From Gluconobacter oxydans (GTDB lineage: Bacteria > Pseudomonadota > Alphaproteobacteria > Acetobacterales > Acetobacteraceae), in assembly GCF_006539685.1 (NCBI RefSeq), contig NZ_BJNM01000003.1, positions 1 through 64,000 on the forward strand: DNA of 64,000 nucleotides. Reading direction: 5' to 3'. The notes under the pieces were generated by a model that saw nothing but the letters and a program-made list of their open reading frames with translations, ran no database searches and was not told where the DNA came from. The position numbers were made by a program, and so were the translations under genes. Every line of letters begins with the position of its first letter. The stretch's first letter is position 1. This document shows, piece by piece, positions 54,661-63,115 of this stretch.

Positions 54661-56304
54661 TCAAATCGTATATTTCTGGGCCGCATTCACGGCGAGAGGT
54701 TGCAGGACCAGTCGATCCAGCAGCATGGAAAGAAGCGTCAGCAGCATCAGCGCGAGGATCTGCGCCGCCACGGCCCCGCTCAGGGCCTCGGAAAGCAGGG
54801 CGGCCCCAAGGCCGCTATCGGACGGCACGAAAGCCTCCGCCACCATCACCGCATTCCAGACCGGTACCACCGCCGTCAGCAGGCCGCCGCACAGTTCCGG
54901 CGCGATGGCAGGAAGCAGAAGGCGCCGCCACAGCAGGACACCCCGCAGCCGCAGACCCGCCGCAACCTGTCTCAGACCTGAGGGAATGGCTTTCGCCGCG
55001 TCGAGCACGACGATCCCGACCAGCCAGTGCGCGCCCAGAAAAAGCAGGATGACCGGTGAGTCGAGCCCCAGCTCCCGACAGAGCGGATAGAGGAGCACGG
55101 CCGGAAAAAGACCGCAGGCCATCACAGCCATCCGGCAGACATTGCGCAGGGAGGATCCGTGCTCGCTGATCACAAGACCCAAGGGAACCCAGACCAGTAC
55201 ACACAGCAGCAGCGTCCCACAGACATGCGAAAGCGTGAGCACGCTCTCGGCCAGATCCGCCGGAACCTGCCCCAGAAGGCCGGCGTGATAGACCGCATAA
55301 ACCAGAAGAAACAGGGAAACGACAGGCAGGAGCGCCTCTGGAAGCTCCCGGACTGTCCTGTGGCGCTCGGGCAGGATGCTGCGCGGACGACCCAGGCGCC
55401 AGTTCCCGATCCAGACGAGGGCATCACTCACGCCTCCGCTGAGCCAGAGCATGAGCTTTGTGCGCCGCCAGATCGTCAGTAACCAGGATTGCGGGCGTGC
55501 GCGTTCCTCGAACGGGCCTTCGGGCCGATAACGCTGCGCCCAGCCCACCATGGGACGCATGAGAGCCTGATCGATCACGAGGATCAGCAGAAGAATGATC
55601 CCGGAAACTTCGACGATCCGGAGCGGATGATGGTCCAGCATGGCCTGCAGGGCGGCTGCACCACATCCGCCCGTTGCCTGATGGCTCATCAGCATCATCA
55701 GACCTTCGGCGGACAGCAGCCGGACCCAGAAAGCCGGCATGGTCTGCATGGCTCTGAAGGTCGTCAGGGGTACGGCGACTGGCATCTGAAGGCGCCAGAA
55801 ACGCTGCCAGCCCGTCATGCGCAGGCCGGTTGCGACTTCATCAAGCGCGGGGGGAAGCGTGTCTTCCGCGTCGAGCACGGCCGTCACGATCCGCCAGATC
55901 ATGCTGGACGCGGCAACCAGCATGATGGTCAGGGTCGGGGGAAAGAGCGCAGCCAGGATCCCGATCAGGCCGAGGCCCGGCACGGCACGGGCGACAGAGA
56001 GGGCGGGGATGAGAAATGCCCTGAAACGGGGCCACTGGCACGCCGCACCTGAGAGAAGCAACGATGCTGCCACCACAATCAGCAGAGACAGGATCACATG
56101 CAGGACGGTCAGCCCCGCCATGTCCCACAACGGCAGGGGCGCAGCCGGTGGCATGGCGGACAGGACAGGCGCGACAGAAGCGCGGGGCAGCACCAGAAGT
56201 GCAAAAGCGGTCGCGCAGAACAGGATCGAAAGTTCGATGCCGCTCATGCGCTGGCGCCAGCGATGCATGATCCGCATGGGCATGGCCATCGGGCTGCCCG
56301 TCAT
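54661..56304 (-). CDS. Fused two-domain ABC transporter permease
   Basis: 547 residues holding two BPD_transp_1 permease domains in tandem. The EAA-type loops are visible as LDEVATGLRMTGWQRFWRLQMP in the first and VAAGLRLRGVLLWRRLLLPAI in the second. About ten or more membrane segments. It pairs with the ATPase gene immediately downstream (26 bases). No substrate-binding protein gene is nearby, so the substrate is unknown. Confidence 0.88.
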   Translation of the reverse strand: MTGSPMAMPMRIMHRWRQRMSGIELSILFCATAFALLVLPRASVAPVLSAMPPAAPLPLWDMAGLTVLHVILSLLIVVAASLLLSGAACQWPRFRAFLIPALSVARAVPGLGLIGILAALFPPTLTIMLVAASSMIWRIVTAVLDAEDTLPPALDEVATGLRMTGWQRFWRLQMPVAVPLTTFRAMQTMPAFWVRLLSAEGLMMLMSHQATGGCGAAALQAMLDHHPLRIVEVSGIILLLILVIDQALMRPMVGWAQRYRPEGPFEERARPQSWLLTIWRRTKLMLWLSGGVSDALVWIGNWRLGRPRSILPERHRTVRELPEALLPVVSLFLLVYAVYHAGLLGQVPADLAESVLTLSHVCGTLLLCVLVWVPLGLVISEHGSSLRNVCRMAVMACGLFPAVLLYPLCRELGLDSPVILLFLGAHWLVGIVVLDAAKAIPSGLRQVAAGLRLRGVLLWRRLLLPAIAPELCGGLLTAVVPVWNAVMVAEAFVPSDSGLGAALLSEALSGAVAAQILALMLLTLLSMLLDRLVLQPLAVNAAQKYTI

Positions 56305-56394
56305 GATGCGCGCGATCCTTCCTCCTGATGGAAACCAGAGGTTAGAAAGAGACGTCTGGAAGGCTCAAGTGTTTTCTGCATGTCACCGGCCGGA

Positions 56395-56850
56395 TCAGTG
56401 GCCGGTGCTGCCAAAGCCGCCCTCGCCACGCGCCGTCTCATCCAGCGTCTCGACTTCCGTCCAGCGCAGGCGGGAGACGGGGGCCAGCACGCCCTGCGCG
56501 ATCCGGGTGCCACGCTCGACAGTGAAGGGTTCGGTGCCCGCATTCATGACGATGATGCGAAGCTCGCCGCGATAGTCTTCGTCGATGGTACCGGGTGAGT
56601 TCGGCAGCGTGATGCCGTGCTTGAGGGCCAGACCCGAGCGCGGACGGACCTGAAGCTCATAGGCGGGCGGCAGCGCAATGCACAGCCCGGTCGGCACCAG
56701 AACGCGCTCACCCGGAGCGATCGTCATGGGGGCGTCCACTGCGGCCAGGAAATCGAATCCTGCGGCACCGGCAGTGGCATAGGCGGGAAGGGGAAGGCCT
56801 TCGGAATGAGGCAGGCGCGTGATGCGCACATCAATCAGGTCTGTCGTCAT
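56395..56850 (-). CDS. dut: dUTP diphosphatase
   Basis: 151 residues from ATG 56850. Trimeric dUTPase motifs: [10 protein letters not shown] (1), [19 protein letters not shown] (2 and 3: [15 protein letters not shown]), RIAQGVLAP (4) and the C-terminal glycine-rich [10 protein letters not shown] (5). Converts dUTP to dUMP. A frame to 56961 overlaps coaBC and is rejected. Confidence 0.97.
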   Translation of the reverse strand: MTTDLIDVRITRLPHSEGLPLPAYATAGAAGFDFLAAVDAPMTIAPGERVLVPTGLCIALPPAYELQVRPRSGLALKHGITLPNSPGTIDEDYRGELRIIVMNAGTEPFTVERGTRIAQGVLAPVSRLRWTEVETLDETARGEGGFGSTGH

Positions 56851-56879
56851 GGCCTCTGTCTTATCCCGGATTGCGATGC

Positions 56880-58070
56880 CTATGAAGACGGATCGGCAAA
56901 GAAGGCTGCAATCCTCTGCGCGATCTGTTCGGCGACGTCCGTCTTGTCCATTTCCGGCCAACTCTGAACGCCATTGTCGTCGATCAGGCTGACGGTATTG
57001 CGCATGGCGCCGAACACGCCCTGACGCACATCATTGGCCACAAGCCAGTCACACCCCTTGCGCAGACGCTTGGCCTTGGCGTTGTCCAGAACGTCATCCG
57101 TCTCGGCGGCAAAACCCACAACAAGACGAGGACGTTGGGCGGCACGGCAGAGCGTCGCCAGAATATCCGGGTTTTCCACCAGTTCGAGTCTGGGTGGCCC
57201 GTCACCGGTCTTTTTGATCTTGCCCGGCGCCAGTTCCTTTGCGCGCCAGTCGCTGACGGCGGCGGTGCAGACGGCAACATCGACTGGCAGGGCAGTTTCA
57301 CAGGCCGCCAGCATCTCGCGGGCGGTCTGAACGGAGATGCGATGGACGCCCTCAGGCACGGGGATCGAGACCGGCCCGCTGACCAGCGTGACGTTTGCGC
57401 CCCGTGCCGCCAGAGCCGCCGCAATGGCGTAGCCCTGTCGGCCGGAAGAATGGTTGGACAGGAACCGCACGGGATCGAGCGGCTCGACGGTTGGGCCAGC
57501 CGTTACGAGAATGCGGCGTCCAGCCAAAGAGCGGTCCGGCGTCAGGATATGCAGGATGGCATCGCAGATCCTCGGCGGTTCGCTGAGACGGCCCGCGCCG
57601 ACTTCTCCGCAGGCCATGCTTCCCACATCTGGTCCGACGATGGAAACACCGCGTGCTTCGAGAGCTTTCAGATTGGCCTGCGTCGCGGGATGTTCCCACA
57701 TCCGCACATTCATGGCCGGGGCCAGAAGGATGGGGGATGTGGTCGCGAGCAGAAGCGTGGTCGCCAGATCATCGGCAAGACCATGAGCCATGCGCGCCAT
57801 GATGTTGGCGGTGGCGGGACAGACGACCACGAGATCCGCGCTTCGGGCGAGGGCGATATGGCCGATCTCGCTTTCCTGCGTCGGCTCGAACAGCGCGTCA
57901 TGCACGCGCTCGCCTGCCAGTGTCTCAAGGCTGAGCGGGGTGACGAAGGCTTTGGCGGCCTCAGTCATGACGGGCGTGACGGCAATGCCTTCAGCCCGTA
58001 GGAGCCGCACCAGCTCAAGCGCCCGGAACGCAGCAATGCCGCCCGAGACGATCAGCAGGACGCGGCGCAT
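56880..58070 (-). CDS. coaBC: Bifunctional phosphopantothenoylcysteine decarboxylase/synthetase
   Basis: 396 residues from ATG 58070. N-terminal CoaC flavoprotein: [30 protein letters not shown], and the catalytic Cys loop [14 protein letters not shown]-terminal Coa[23 protein letters not shown], then KKTGDGPP. Two steps of coenzyme A synthesis. It starts four bases after the ubiE stop and is followed by dut; in many relatives ubiB lies between ubiE and coaBC. Confidence 0.96.
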   Translation of the reverse strand: MRRVLLIVSGGIAAFRALELVRLLRAEGIAVTPVMTEAAKAFVTPLSLETLAGERVHDALFEPTQESEIGHIALARSADLVVVCPATANIMARMAHGLADDLATTLLLATTSPILLAPAMNVRMWEHPATQANLKALEARGVSIVGPDVGSMACGEVGAGRLSEPPRICDAILHILTPDRSLAGRRILVTAGPTVEPLDPVRFLSNHSSGRQGYAIAAALAARGANVTLVSGPVSIPVPEGVHRISVQTAREMLAACETALPVDVAVCTAAVSDWRAKELAPGKIKKTGDGPPRLELVENPDILATLCRAAQRPRLVVGFAAETDDVLDNAKAKRLRKGCDWLVANDVRQGVFGAMRNTVSLIDDNGVQSWPEMDKTDVAEQIAQRIAAFFADPSS

Positions 58071-58074
58071 GGCC

Positions 58075-58863
58075 TTACAGACGCCAGCCGGAATGGATGG
58101 CGGCGATGCCACCAGAGAGATTGCGGTACTGGACCTGCTCGAGCCCGGCATCGCGCATCATCTGCGCCAGCGTTTCCTGATCGGGGAACATGCGGATGCT
58201 CTCGGCGAGATACTGGTAGCTCTCGGAATCCTTGGCGATGATCTGGCCCATTTTGGGCAGAACCTGGAAGGACCACATGTCATAAATCGGCGCGAGGGCC
58301 GCCACTTCGACCTGCGAGAACTCCAGGCAGAAGAAGCGCCCGCCCGGCTTGAGGACACGACGCGCCTCACGCAGCACTGCGTCCTTGTCCGTGCAGTTGC
58401 GCAGGCCAAAGGCGATCGTCACGCGATCGACGGAGCAGTCAGGCAGGGGGATGGCTTCCGCGTCCACGACGCAGACCTCGATCTTGCCGATCAGTCCGGC
58501 CTTGATGGCGCGGTCCCGCCCCACGGAAAGCATGGCGGCATTGATGTCGGACAGGATGGCCGGGCCACCACCGGCACGGAGCCAGCCGAAGGTGATGTCA
58601 CCCGTACCACCAGCCAGATCCAGCAGCTTCATGTTCGGGCGCGGATTGAGCATGCCCACGAAAATGCGCTTCCAGACGCGGTGGATACCCAGCGACATCA
58701 CGTCATTCATGATGTCGTATTTCCCGGCGACGCTCTCGAACACCTCCCGGACCATCGTCTTCTTCTGGCCGCGCGGAACACTCCGGTAGCCGAAATCGGT
58801 GGTGTCCTCGGCATGTGCGGAGGACTGGAAGGGCGAGGCGTTGTGTTCTGCGCTATCGGTCAT
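58075..58863 (-). CDS. ubiE: Ubiquinone/menaquinone biosynthesis C-methyltransferase
   Basis: 262 residues from ATG 58863. SAM methyltransferase: VFESVAGKYDIMNDVMSLGIHRVWK at the start, LLDLAGGTGDITF (motif I), VTIAFGLRNC and SYQYLAESIRMFPDQE are UbiE signatures. It methylates the demethoxyubiquinone precursor ring. The frame extends to 59295, antisense to mutM, and is rejected. Divergent from mutM with 30 bases between starts. Confidence 0.96.
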   Translation of the reverse strand: MTDSAEHNASPFQSSAHAEDTTDFGYRSVPRGQKKTMVREVFESVAGKYDIMNDVMSLGIHRVWKRIFVGMLNPRPNMKLLDLAGGTGDITFGWLRAGGGPAILSDINAAMLSVGRDRAIKAGLIGKIEVCVVDAEAIPLPDCSVDRVTIAFGLRNCTDKDAVLREARRVLKPGGRFFCLEFSQVEVAALAPIYDMWSFQVLPKMGQIIAKDSESYQYLAESIRMFPDQETLAQMMRDAGLEQVQYRNLSGGIAAIHSGWRL

Positions 58864-58893
58864 GGGGCAATCGATATATCGTTGAGGCCAGCC

Positions 58894-59727
58894 ATGCCAG
58901 AGCTTCCAGAAGTCGAAACCGTCATGCGCGGGTTTCGTGATGCCTTCGAAGGGCACCGAATCAGCCATGTCACCGTCAACCGTCCCGACCTTCGATGGCC
59001 GTTTCCCGCTGATCTGCGGGAAAAGCTGGAAGGCCATCACGTTCTCTCGTTCCGCAGGCGCGCGAAGTATATTCTCATGCGTCTGGAAGGCGGGTGGAGC
59101 ATGCTGCTGCACCTGGGCATGTCGGGCCGACTCACGATTGGCCGGGCGGGAACAAACGCGACTCCACCGGCACACGAGCATCTGGTTCTGGAAACGGACA
59201 GCGGTGCGAGAGCAGGGCTGGTCGATCCCCGGCGCTTTGGCATGGTCGATCTGGTTCGGACGTCTGAAGAGGACAGTCACCGCCTTCTGGCCCATCTGGG
59301 AATGGAGCCTCTCTCAGACGCCATGACCGGCCCAGCACTGGCGGAACTGTTCCGGGGCAGGCGCTCGCCCATCAAATCTGCGCTGCTGGACCAGAAGCTG
59401 ATCGCAGGACTTGGCAATATCTATGTGTGCGAGGCGCTGTTCCGCTGCGGCATTCATCCCGAGCGGCAGGCCTGTACCCTGACGGGAGAAGAGACCGCCG
59501 CTCTTGCAGAGGCCATTCCGCAGATCCTGGAGCAGGCCATCGCGTCCGGAGGATCGTCCCTGCGCGACTATGTGCAGGCTGACGGCACGAAAGGCGCGTT
59601 TCAGGACCTGCACCTCGTTTATGGTCGCGAAGGGGTTCCATGCCCGAACTGTGGAGCAGAACATCCGATCCAGCGCATCACACAGGCAGGGCGGTCAACG
59701 TTCTTCTGTCCGACCTGCCAGAAATAG
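58894..59727 (+). CDS. mutM: Formamidopyrimidine-DNA glycosylase
   Basis: 277 residues from ATG 58894. MPELPEVETVMRG contains the catalytic Pro2/Glu3; KYILMRL has the Lys; the C-terminal zinc finger CPNCGAEHPIQRITQAGRST then CPTC. Removes 8-oxoguanine and cuts at the AP site. The frame is open back to 57790 across the neighbouring genes; only this part matches MutM. Confidence 0.97.
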   Translation: MPELPEVETVMRGFRDAFEGHRISHVTVNRPDLRWPFPADLREKLEGHHVLSFRRRAKYILMRLEGGWSMLLHLGMSGRLTIGRAGTNATPPAHEHLVLETDSGARAGLVDPRRFGMVDLVRTSEEDSHRLLAHLGMEPLSDAMTGPALAELFRGRRSPIKSALLDQKLIAGLGNIYVCEALFRCGIHPERQACTLTGEETAALAEAIPQILEQAIASGGSSLRDYVQADGTKGAFQDLHLVYGREGVPCPNCGAEHPIQRITQAGRSTFFCPTCQK

Positions 59728-59755
59728 GCAGCGTGACAGGAAGATGCCCCCATCC

Positions 59756-59773
59756 TGTGTAAAATGTGCAAAA
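59756..59773. repeat. Tandem 9-mer TGTGYAAAA before the rpsT promoter
   Basis: TGTGTAAAA (59756-59764) is directly followed by TGTGCAAAA (59765-59773), just before the TTGACG of the putative rpsT promoter. Each differs at two bases from TGTGGATAA, the complement of a DnaA box. It might be a DnaA or other factor site; chance is possible. Confidence 0.4.
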
Positions 59774-59776
59774 CGC

Positions 59777-59806
59777 TTGACGTGACCCGTCCGGACAGAG
59801 TAGACG
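59777..59806 (+). promoter_or_regulatory. Putative promoter of rpsT
   Basis: TTGACG (59777-59782), 18 bases, TAGACG (59801-59806), 47 bases before the rpsT start. The -10 box is weak; the -35 is good. Confidence 0.45.
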
Positions 59807-59853
59807 GCGCCAACCATTTACGCGACCAAAACGCAAACTGAACCGAAAGATCC

Positions 59854-60123
59854 ATGGCAAACACAGCTTCTGCCCGCAAGCGTATCCGTCAGAACGAACG
59901 TCGCCGTGAGCGCAACGTTGCCCGCATGTCCCGCATGCGTACGTTCATCAAGAAGGTTGAACTCGCCATCCAGGCCGGTGACAAGTCCGCTGCTGCCGAG
60001 GCCTTCAAGGTTGCACAGCCGGAAATGCAGCGCGCAGCAGGCAAGGGCGTGATTGCCAAGAACACGATCAGCCGCAAGCTGTCCCGTCTGTCCGCCCGCG
60101 TGAAGGCTCTGGCAACCGCCTGA
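59854..60123 (+). CDS. rpsT: Ribosomal protein S20
   Basis: 89 residues, basic and helical: [21 protein letters not shown] and [21 protein letters not shown] are typical S20. Binds 16S rRNA. Followed 25 bases later by a strong terminator. The position just before dnaA is conserved in many alphaproteobacteria. Confidence 0.98.
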   Translation: MANTASARKRIRQNERRRERNVARMSRMRTFIKKVELAIQAGDKSAAAEAFKVAQPEMQRAAGKGVIAKNTISRKLSRLSARVKALATA

Positions 60124-60148
60124 GCTTCACCTTCGGGTCGGAACTGAA

Positions 60149-60182
60149 GAACGCGCTCCCCTCCAGGAGCGCGTTCTTTTTT
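60149..60182 (+). terminator. Terminator after rpsT
   Basis: GAACGCGCTCC (60149-60159) and GGAGCGCGTTC (60166-60176), loop of six, then TTTTTT (60177-60182). A textbook intrinsic terminator. Confidence 0.95.
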
Positions 60183-60462
60183 GACTGCAGCTCCTGACAT
60201 CTTTTTCCCAAGCATCTGACCCCGGGTTGCCGATGGGGAACACCCTCATGACATCCCGCTGAACCCTTCGTGTTCCAGCTTGCTTCGGGCTGAGCGGACG
60301 CCTATTCTGGGGGTTCGACAAAAAGGTATCGGATGCTCTGGCTTCTCCGGGAATTCGCCAGCTTTTCTGCTGCAGATTTCTGTCGAGAGCACAATCGCCC
60401 TGCGCGCAGGGAACCACAACTGATACCCGCCCCGTGCGGGAATGGATATGAAAGGGGGTACA
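60183..60462. other. Region upstream of dnaA with two palindromes
   Basis: No gene is seen between the rpsT terminator and dnaA. It contains the palindrome CCCTGCGCGCAGGG (60398-60411) and the hairpin CCCGC/GCGGG (60426-60440), the latter just before the dnaA ribosome binding site AAAGGGGG. No exact DnaA box (TTATCCACA) is apparent by eye. It probably holds the dnaA promoter and control sites. Confidence 0.5.
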
Positions 60463-61887
60463 ATGGTGGAAAACGCTCAGTATCTGGACGCCAGCGCCTC
60501 CGCCCCCGGTTCGACGACACCGCTGGAAACCGCATGGATCCGCGTTCGTGAGAAACTGAAGAGTGAGGTTGGCGAGGTCGAATACCGGACATGGCTCCGG
60601 CAGATCGTTCTGGGACCACTCGAAGAAGATGAACTGACCCTCTATTTGCCCACGCGCTTCCTGCGTGACTGGGTCCGCAGCCAGTATGAGGAGCGCCTTC
60701 AGACGCTCTGGCGTACCGAGCGCGAGGACATCAAGGGGGTCGAGCTTCAGGTCAAGCGTGGTCTGCCTGAAGTCTCCATGGGCGACGCAGAGGACGGGGA
60801 AGACGGCTCAGGCGAGGGGCATGAACTCGCGACGCAGGCTGCTGCCCCTGAAAGCCGCAGCGATCTGGCGGTGCCGCTTGATCCGCGCTTTACGTTTGAT
60901 ACCTTTATCGTCGGCAAGCCCAATGAGTTTGCCTATGCCTGCGCCCGCCGTGTGGCGGAAAAACCGTCGAGCCCGGGCTTCAATCCGCTGTTCCTGTATG
61001 GCGGAGTCGGCCTAGGCAAAACCCATCTGATGCACGCCATCGGAACGGAGCTGACCCGGACCGGCAAAGTCTCCGTGGCTTACATGTCCGCGGAAAAGTT
61101 CATGTACCGCTTCATCGCGGCGATCCGTTCGCAGTCCACGATGGAGTTCAAGGAACAGCTCCGTTCCGTTGACGTGCTGATGATCGATGATCTCCAGTTC
61201 CTGATCGGCAAGGACAACACACAGGAAGAATTCTTCCATACGTTCAATGCCCTCGTCGATGCCGGTCGCCAGATCATCGTCAGTGCCGACAAAAGTCCGT
61301 CCGACCTGTCAGGCCTTGAAGACCGTCTGCGAACCCGTCTGGGCTGCGGCATGGTCGCCGACATCCACGCCACGACTTTCGAGCTGCGCATTTCCATTCT
61401 GGAAGCCAAAGCCAAGGCGTCGGGGACGCATGTTCCGTCCAAGGTTCTGGAATATCTTGCCCACAAGATCACGACCAATGTCCGTGAGCTTGAAGGAGCA
61501 TTGAATCGCCTGATCGCCCATGCTGATCTGGTTGGACGTCCCGTGACGCTCGATACGACGCAGGATGTTCTCAAGGACATGCTGAAGGCCCATGACCGCC
61601 GCGTGACCATCGAGGAAATCCAGCGCAAGGTTTCCGAGCACTGGAATATCCGCCTGACAGACATGTCCTCGGCCCGCCGTGCCCGTGCCGTAGCACGCCC
61701 GCGTCAGGTGGCCATGTATCTGGCCAAGCAGCTGACGAGCCGGTCTCTTCCGGAAATCGGACGCAAATTTGGCAACCGCGATCACACGACCGTCATGCAC
61801 GCCGTCAACCGCGTGACCGAGCTGATGGATCAGGACACATCCTTCGCCGAGGACGTGGAACTGCTGCGCCGGATGCTGGAAGGCTGA
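60463..61887 (+). CDS. dnaA: Chromosomal replication initiator DnaA
   Basis: 474 residues from ATG 60463, chosen because AAAGGGGG lies five bases upstream; the frame opens at 60442. Domain I at the N-terminus, an acidic linker (GDAEDGEDGSGEGHE), AAA+ domain with LYGGVGLGKTHLMH and DVLMIDDLQFLIG, and domain IV with RSLPEIGRKFGNRDHTTVMH that reads DnaA boxes. Opens the origin. Followed by dnaN. Confidence 0.98.
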   Translation: MVENAQYLDASASAPGSTTPLETAWIRVREKLKSEVGEVEYRTWLRQIVLGPLEEDELTLYLPTRFLRDWVRSQYEERLQTLWRTEREDIKGVELQVKRGLPEVSMGDAEDGEDGSGEGHELATQAAAPESRSDLAVPLDPRFTFDTFIVGKPNEFAYACARRVAEKPSSPGFNPLFLYGGVGLGKTHLMHAIGTELTRTGKVSVAYMSAEKFMYRFIAAIRSQSTMEFKEQLRSVDVLMIDDLQFLIGKDNTQEEFFHTFNALVDAGRQIIVSADKSPSDLSGLEDRLRTRLGCGMVADIHATTFELRISILEAKAKASGTHVPSKVLEYLAHKITTNVRELEGALNRLIAHADLVGRPVTLDTTQDVLKDMLKAHDRRVTIEEIQRKVSEHWNIRLTDMSSARRARAVARPRQVAMYLAKQLTSRSLPEIGRKFGNRDHTTVMHAVNRVTELMDQDTSFAEDVELLRRMLEG

Positions 61888-61977
61888 CCCGCCCGGACCT
61901 CCGATCCCTCTCTTTCCCGAGGGGCGGGGGTCTGCTAGGTTCTCTCAATTAATTCAAGATCTTCGCCGAGGCTCGGA

Positions 61978-63102
61978 ATGAAATTCAAGGTTGACCGTAC
62001 CCTGCTGCAACGGGCTCTGGCGCATATTCACGGCGTTGCAGAAAAGCGGAATACCATTCCCATCCTGGCCAACGTTCTGATGAGCTATCAGGATGATGTT
62101 CTGCGCCTGACGGCGACGGATATGGAAATTGCCGTCGTGGAAGACGTTCCGGCGAGCGGTGAGCGCTCCGGCTCTACGACCGTTCCGGCTGCTGTGCTCT
62201 TCGAGATCGTCCGCAAGCTGCCCGATGGCGTTGCTCTGGAGTTCGATCATCAGGACAGCGAGGCTCCGCTCGCCCTGCGTGCCGGTCGTTATGCGACCAG
62301 CCTGAACGTCCTTCCGGTTGATGATTTCCCGGCGATGGTTGCTGGCGATCTGCCGCATCGTTTTTCGATCCCGGCAGCAACGCTTCGTGGTCTGATCGAC
62401 CGTACCAAGTTCGCCATTTCCAACGAAGAAACCCGCTATTACCTGAACGGTATCTACCTGCACGTTGCAGAAAACGGGTCCATTCCGATGCTGCGGGCCG
62501 TGGCCACAGATGGTCACCGTCTCGCCCGCGTCGAGACGGAACTTCCGGAAGGTGCACGTGGCATGCCGGGCGTCATCATCCCACGCAAGACCATCAATGA
62601 ACTGCGCAAGCTGCTCGATGAAGGGGCGGCCGATCTGGAAGTGTCGCTGTCCGACACCCGCATCCAGTTCCAGGCCGGGCCGGTTCTGCTGACCTCCAAG
62701 CTGATCGACGGCACTTTCCCGGAATACGAGCGTGTCATTCCCAAGGGCAATGATCGCATCCTGCGGGTTGGAAAGCGCGATTTCGCAGCTGCTGTTGGTC
62801 GTGTTGCGGCCATTAGCCAGGAGCGTTCACGGCCGGTCAAGCTGTCTGTTACGCAGAACATGCTGAACCTGTCCGCCACCAGCCCCGATCAGGGCGTGGC
62901 GCATGAGGAACTGGACGAAAACGCCGTTTCCTACGACGCAGCACCGATCGAAATCGGCTTTCAGGCCCGTTACCTGACGGACATCACCGATCAGATCGAC
63001 GTGGAAGTGGAGTTCGCATTTTCCGACAGCTCTGCTCCCACCATCGTCCGTGACACGGCATCGCCTTCGGCTCTGTATGTCCTGATGCCCATGCGGGTCT
63101 GA
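61978..63102 (+). CDS. dnaN: DNA polymerase III subunit beta (sliding clamp)
   Basis: 374 residues, three repeats of the clamp fold: MKFKVDRTLLQRALAHIHGV at the start, RYYLNGIYLHV and TDGHRLARVETEL in the middle domain, and the C-terminal ALYVLMPMRV that binds partners. Ring that tethers polymerase to DNA. Lies between dnaA and recF in the classical order. Confidence 0.98.
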   Translation: MKFKVDRTLLQRALAHIHGVAEKRNTIPILANVLMSYQDDVLRLTATDMEIAVVEDVPASGERSGSTTVPAAVLFEIVRKLPDGVALEFDHQDSEAPLALRAGRYATSLNVLPVDDFPAMVAGDLPHRFSIPAATLRGLIDRTKFAISNEETRYYLNGIYLHVAENGSIPMLRAVATDGHRLARVETELPEGARGMPGVIIPRKTINELRKLLDEGAADLEVSLSDTRIQFQAGPVLLTSKLIDGTFPEYERVIPKGNDRILRVGKRDFAAAVGRVAAISQERSRPVKLSVTQNMLNLSATSPDQGVAHEELDENAVSYDAAPIEIGFQARYLTDITDQIDVEVEFAFSDSSAPTIVRDTASPSALYVLMPMRV

Positions 63103-63115
63103 ACACGAGCCACGA

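Noticed and set aside
57790-58893. Long extension before mutM
   Set aside because: Overlaps coaBC and ubiE in antisense; MutM begins at the conserved MPELPEVET.
58864-59295. N-terminal extension of ubiE
   Set aside because: Antisense to mutM and unlike UbiE.
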